64,000 bases of DNA from JAVVHH01 sp965276815 (lineage in GTDB: Bacteria; Pseudomonadota; Alphaproteobacteria; Acetobacterales; Acetobacteraceae). The notes beneath the pieces were generated by a model that saw nothing but the letters and a program-made list of their open reading frames with translations, ran no database searches and was not told where the DNA came from. The position numbers and the translations under genes are program-made. The DNA lies in NCBI GenBank assembly GCA_965276815.1, contig CBDIBE010000006.1:1-64000 (forward strand), in the 5' to 3' direction. Below are positions 60,534 through 64,000 of the stretch, piece by piece (positions within the stretch are counted from its first letter, which is position 1; every line of letters begins with the position of its first letter).

Positions 60534-63182
60534 ATGGCGCGGAACACCATCATGGACACCGCCGAGGGACTGCGCCTGCAAGCCGCCGCGCGCGGCGAGG
60601 GCTGGCGGCGCTGGGGACCGTATGTCAGCGACCGGCAATGGGGCACGGTGCGCGAGGATTACAGCCCGGGCGGCACGGCGTGGGACTACCTGCCGCACGA
60701 TCATGCCCGCAGCCGGGCCTATCGCTGGGGCGAGGACGGGTTGGCGGGGTTCGGCGACGACCGGCTGCTGTGGTGTCTCGGCATCGCGCTGTGGAACGGG
60801 CGCGACCCGATCTTGAAGGAGCGGCTGTTTGGGCTGGCCAACGATCAGGGCAACCACGGCGAAGATGTCAAGGAACTGTATTACCATCTCGACGGCACGC
60901 CGACCCACTCGTACATGCGGATGCTGTACAAGTATCCGCAGGCGGCTTATCCGTACGATTGGCTGGTGTCGGAGAATGCGCGGCGTTCGGCCGAGGAGCG
61001 GGAGTTTGAATTGATCGACACCGGCGTGTTCGCCGATAACCGCTACTTCGACGTGGTGGTCGAATACGCCAAGGCGGCGCCGGACGATATCCTGATGCAG
61101 GTGACGCTCACCAATCGCGGCCCGGACCGGGCGCCGATCCATCTGCTGCCGCAGCTCTGGGCGCGCAACACCTGGAGCTGGGCCGACAGCCCGCGCCGCC
61201 CGCTGCTGCAGCTCAAGGACATGGCCGTGCTGGCCACGCATCCGCGGGTCGGCGAAATGAAGCTCGAGCTGGACCAGTTCGCCGGCGAGTGGCTGTTTTG
61301 CGAGAACGAGACCAATGTGCGCCGGCTGTTCGGCATAGACGGCGCCGGGCCGTTCAAGGACGGGATCAACGATTGCGTAGTGGGCGGCGACCATCGCGCC
61401 GTCAACCCGCAGATGCGCGGCACGAAATGCGCGGCGCATCTGCGCTTCGAGCTGGGGTCGGGCGAGCACGTCGTCACCCGTCTGCGCTTCCGCCCCGCTG
61501 AACGGCACAGCGAAGCATTCCTGTATTACGACGACCGAATCCAGCAGCGAAGGGCGGATGCGGACGAGTTCTATGAGGCCCTGCAAGCCGACATCGCGGA
61601 TCCGGACGCGCGCCTGGTGCAGCGCCGGGCGTTGGCCGGAATACTGTGGACCAAGCAGCTGTATTTGTTCGATGTGCGCCGCTGGCTCGACGGCGACCCG
61701 GCGCAGCCCAAGCCGCCGCCGGGTCGGGGGCGCAACCAAGAATGGCGGCACCTGAACAATGGCGACATCATCTCGATGCCGGACAAGTGGGAATATCCCT
61801 GGTACGCGGCCTGGGATCTCGCCTTCCACTGCGTCACCTTCGCGCTGATCGATCCGGAATTCGCCAAGGATCAGCTGCTGCTGATCCTGCGCGAGTGGTA
61901 CATGCACCCGAACGGGCAGCTTCCCGCCTACGAGTGGGCGTTCGGCGACGTTAATCCGCCCGTGCACGCCTGGGCGGCGTGGCGGGTCTATGAGATGGAC
62001 GCGGCGATCACCGGCAAGCCCGACCACGCCTTCCTGGAACGGGTGTTTCATAAGCTGCTGCTGAATTTCACCTGGTGGGTGAACCGCAAGGACGCGGATG
62101 GGCGCAACGTGTTCCAGGGCGGGTTTCTGGGGCTCGACAATATCGGCGTGTTCGACCGCTCCTCCCCGCTGCCGACCGGCGGCACGATGGACCAGGCGGA
62201 CGGCACGGCGTGGATGGCGATGTATACGCTGAACTTGCTGCGGATCGCGATGGAGCTCGCCGAGGTCAACAACACCTACGAGGACCTGGCGACCAAGTTC
62301 TTCGAGCACTTCCTCTACATTTCCGAGGCGATGGCCGATTTCGGGCACGGGCTGGGCCTGTGGAGCGAGACGGACGGGTTCTTCTACGACCTGTTGCGGC
62401 TGCCCGGCGGCAGCACCGAGCGGATGCGGGTGCGCTCGCTGGTCGGGTTGATCCCGATGCTGGCGGTCGAGGTGATCGACCCAAAGCTGATCCTGGCGCT
62501 GCCGGAATTTGCGACGCGGCTTCGCTGGTTCTTGCGCTACCGGCCGGATCTCGCCGGGCTGATCTCGCGCTGGTCCGAGCCGGGGGTGGGCGAGAGCAGC
62601 CTGCTGTCGCTGTTGCGCGGACATCGGCTGAAGATGCTGCTGCTGCGCATGCTGGACGAGCGCGAGCTGCTGTCGCCGCATGGGGTGCGCTCGCTGTCCA
62701 AGGCGCACGAGGCGAGGCCCTTCGTGTTCAGCCATGGCGGGCGGGACTACAGCGTTGCCTACGTGCCGGGCGATTCGAAGACCAAGCTGTTCGGCGGCAA
62801 CTCGAATTGGCGGGGGCCGGTCTGGATGCCGCTCAATGTGCTGCTGATCGAGGCGCTGCGGCGGTTCCACCGCTATTACGGGGACGAATTCACGGTGGAG
62901 TGCCCGGTGGGGTCCGGGCGAATGTGCACTCTGGCCGAGGCGGCGGCCGAGGTCGCCAACCGGCTGGTTCGGTTGTTTTTGCTGGACAGCGCGGGGGAGC
63001 GGCCGGCGATGCGGGAGCAGCCCGTGCCCGGCGGGGCCGGACCCGGCGAGGAGGCGGTGCTGTTCAACGAGTATTTTCATGGGGACACTGGCCGCGGGCT
63101 GGGCGCTTCGCACCAGACCGGTTGGACCGGGCTGGTGGCACTGCTGATCCAGGAAGGCTACGGCTGGCGTAAAGCGGGGTGA
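60534..63182 (+). CDS. GH63-like (MGH1-type) glucosidase
   Basis: Large (alpha/alpha)6-barrel glycoside hydrolase of 882 residues from ATG 60534. Typical text is EGLRLQAAARGEGWRRWGPY, VSDRQWGTVREDYSPGGTAW, then the barrel core PDKWEYPWYAAWDLAFHCVT, YEWAFGDVNPPVHAWAAWRV and QTGWTGLVALLIQEGYGWR near the end. The acidic residues in AAWDLAFH and FNEYFHGDTGRGLGASHQTG are the likely acid/base pair. Bacterial relatives act on mannosylglycerate or alpha-glucosides, so the substrate is unsure. It is divergent from pntAA. Confidence 0.9.
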   Translation: MARNTIMDTAEGLRLQAAARGEGWRRWGPYVSDRQWGTVREDYSPGGTAWDYLPHDHARSRAYRWGEDGLAGFGDDRLLWCLGIALWNGRDPILKERLFGLANDQGNHGEDVKELYYHLDGTPTHSYMRMLYKYPQAAYPYDWLVSENARRSAEEREFELIDTGVFADNRYFDVVVEYAKAAPDDILMQVTLTNRGPDRAPIHLLPQLWARNTWSWADSPRRPLLQLKDMAVLATHPRVGEMKLELDQFAGEWLFCENETNVRRLFGIDGAGPFKDGINDCVVGGDHRAVNPQMRGTKCAAHLRFELGSGEHVVTRLRFRPAERHSEAFLYYDDRIQQRRADADEFYEALQADIADPDARLVQRRALAGILWTKQLYLFDVRRWLDGDPAQPKPPPGRGRNQEWRHLNNGDIISMPDKWEYPWYAAWDLAFHCVTFALIDPEFAKDQLLLILREWYMHPNGQLPAYEWAFGDVNPPVHAWAAWRVYEMDAAITGKPDHAFLERVFHKLLLNFTWWVNRKDADGRNVFQGGFLGLDNIGVFDRSSPLPTGGTMDQADGTAWMAMYTLNLLRIAMELAEVNNTYEDLATKFFEHFLYISEAMADFGHGLGLWSETDGFFYDLLRLPGGSTERMRVRSLVGLIPMLAVEVIDPKLILALPEFATRLRWFLRYRPDLAGLISRWSEPGVGESSLLSLLRGHRLKMLLLRMLDERELLSPHGVRSLSKAHEARPFVFSHGGRDYSVAYVPGDSKTKLFGGNSNWRGPVWMPLNVLLIEALRRFHRYYGDEFTVECPVGSGRMCTLAEAAAEVANRLVRLFLLDSAGERPAMREQPVPGGAGPGEEAVLFNEYFHGDTGRGLGASHQTGWTGLVALLIQEGYGWRKAG

Positions 63183-63514
63183 TGCCGGTTTAGCCCGGGC
63201 CACCTTTCGCTTGCCCACGCTCACCCCGGACCTCTCCGGGCTACCGCGGTCACACATCCCCGAATCGACTTTGGTATTTTCTGGCGTTTGCGCGGCAGTT
63301 GCGAATCCATAGTGCGGTTCTGGGGTTTGGGGTCGATTCGCATGAGCGAGGGTGAGCTGGGTGGGTTTGGCGACAAGCACCCGCGGCAAGTTGGGGCGAC
63401 GCTGCTGCAAGCCTTGCAGAACACGCCGACGATGTGCGTGCACGCCTTGGCCAAAACCCGCAACGAGGCGGTGCAGCAGCCCTCTCCCGGAGGGAGAGGA
63501 AGTGGTCGGAGCGA
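63183..63514. other. Intergenic stretch with palindrome before a permease gene
   Basis: 332 bp. The first part has no recognisable gene. Around 63290-63480 both strands stay open (plus strand MSEGELGGFGDKHPRQVGAT), but no family is recognised and the double openness argues against coding. At 63479-63499 a GGGAGAGGG-type palindrome (GCCCTCTCCCGGAGGGAGAGG) is followed by the permease start region. Confidence 0.5.
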
Positions 63515-64000
63515 TTGATTACCTATCTGCTTCGCCGTCTGGCGGGTGTGGTCGGCGTGGTCCTCGCCATGACGGTGCTGATCTTCGCGATCGTGCACAT
63601 CCTGCCCGGCAACGTCGCCTATGCCATCCTCGGCGAGTTCGCGACGCCGGACGCGGTGGCGACGCTCGAGCGGCGGCTCGGGCTGAACGATCCGCTGCCG
63701 GTGCAATACTGGCATTGGCTCTCCGGCCTGCTGCACGGCGACCTTGGCGTGTCGCTGACGATGAACCGGCCGGCCGGCCCGCTGATCATGGATGCGCTGG
63801 GGCACTCGGCGGTGCTGGCCGGGCTGGCCTTCGCGCTGGTGGCGACGTTCGGGATCGGGTTCGGCGTGTATGGGGCGAGCCGGCAGGGCACGGCCGCGGA
63901 TCATGTGCTCGCCACCGCACAGCTCGTGTTCATCGCGGTGCCGGACTTCTTTTGGTCGATCCTGGCGATCCTGATCTTCGCCTCCGGGCTCCGCTGGCTG
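63515..64000 (+). CDS. ABC transporter permease (DppB type), N-terminal part
   Basis: The start is TTG 63515 and the frame runs open to the window edge (162 codons). The N-terminal segment ITYLLRRLAGVVGVVLAMTV and LIFAIVHILPGN is typical of dipeptide/nickel-type BPD permeases, followed by LGLNDPLPVQYWHWLSGLLH, GDLGVSLTMNRPAGPLIMDA and membrane segments. Partner genes (DppC-like permease, ATPases, binding protein) should lie to the right. Substrate unknown. Confidence 0.9.
   Translation, partial: MITYLLRRLAGVVGVVLAMTVLIFAIVHILPGNVAYAILGEFATPDAVATLERRLGLNDPLPVQYWHWLSGLLHGDLGVSLTMNRPAGPLIMDALGHSAVLAGLAFALVATFGIGFGVYGASRQGTAADHVLATAQLVFIAVPDFFWSILAILIFASGLRWL

Noticed and set aside
60513..63443. 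976-codon minus-strand ORF opposite the GH63-like gene
   Set aside because: Low-complexity antisense shadow; the plus strand has family motifs throughout.
1..64000. CRISPR arrays, rRNA genes or a replication origin
   Set aside because: No regularly spaced repeats, rRNA sequences or DnaA-box clusters were seen; the ParA-like gene lacks parB and parS neighbours.

Overview
The window is high-GC DNA from an alphaproteobacterium. The backbone operons point that way: dapF-mtaB-ftsY, def next to a COQ9-family gene, a three-gene pntAA/pntAB/pntB transhydrogenase, rsmB-guaA and truB-rpsO-pnp. A Rhodospirillales- or Hyphomicrobiales-like host is likely, but the genus cannot be read from the sequence. 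The window has two parts joined at the 3' end of guaA (about 25,795). || LEFT, 1-25,795: one end of an integrative and conjugative element (ICE). From the left edge it carries the end of a P-type (trb) mating-pair-formation operon: trbE tail, trbJ, trbK-like, trbL, trbF, trbG, trbI, DUF2274, then a convergent lysR. Next come two regulated cargo cassettes. In the first (7.2-12.1 kb) a GlxA-type regulator is divergent from a DJ-1/PfpI - alpha/beta-hydrolase - HD-domain - SnoaL operon and is followed by an epoxide-hydrolase-like gene. In the second (12.5-18.8 kb) a MocR-type regulator is divergent from a PhzF - DUF2000 - esterase operon. From 12.1 to 23.6 kb the cargo is decaying: a quinone-reductase fossil, an IS21 element inside mocR (6-bp target duplication), a methyltransferase with an in-frame amber codon, an AraC remnant, an ISL3 element, an IS3 element (3-bp target duplication) and a gutted alpha/beta-hydrolase. 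The ICE ends with an AlpA-like excisionase/regulator gene, a P4-type tyrosine integrase and a cluster of 9-bp repeats before guaA. The other end lies outside the window. || RIGHT, 25,795-64,000: backbone. It holds guaA, a GNAT gene and rsmB; a nitronate-monooxygenase-like flavoenzyme; pnp, rpsO and truB; a methyltransferase; an ABC importer of the NMT1/THI5 type in one operon with a DUF993 aldolase-like gene; a ParA-like ATPase with a small partner; nitroreductase and class-I glutamine-amidotransferase-like hydrolase genes; a variant metzincin/RTX protein; methylcrotonyl-CoA-carboxylase-type alpha and beta subunits; a YagU-like protein with six 22-residue repeats; a racemase; a TIM-barrel isomerase; an MNT/HEPN pair whose HEPN gene is frameshifted; ftsY, mtaB, dapF, COQ9, def and rpsU; a family 4 glycosyltransferase; the pnt operon; a large GH63-like glucosidase; and the start of a DppB-type permease at the right edge. 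Short GGGAGAGGG-type palindromes recur between backbone genes and were not seen in the ICE. || The observations most worth following are the metzincin with glutamate at both the third zinc-ligand and Met-turn positions, the 22-residue repeat array, the two regulator-divergent cargo cassettes, the ParA/small-protein pair and the cluster of one-base insertions at the left edge.
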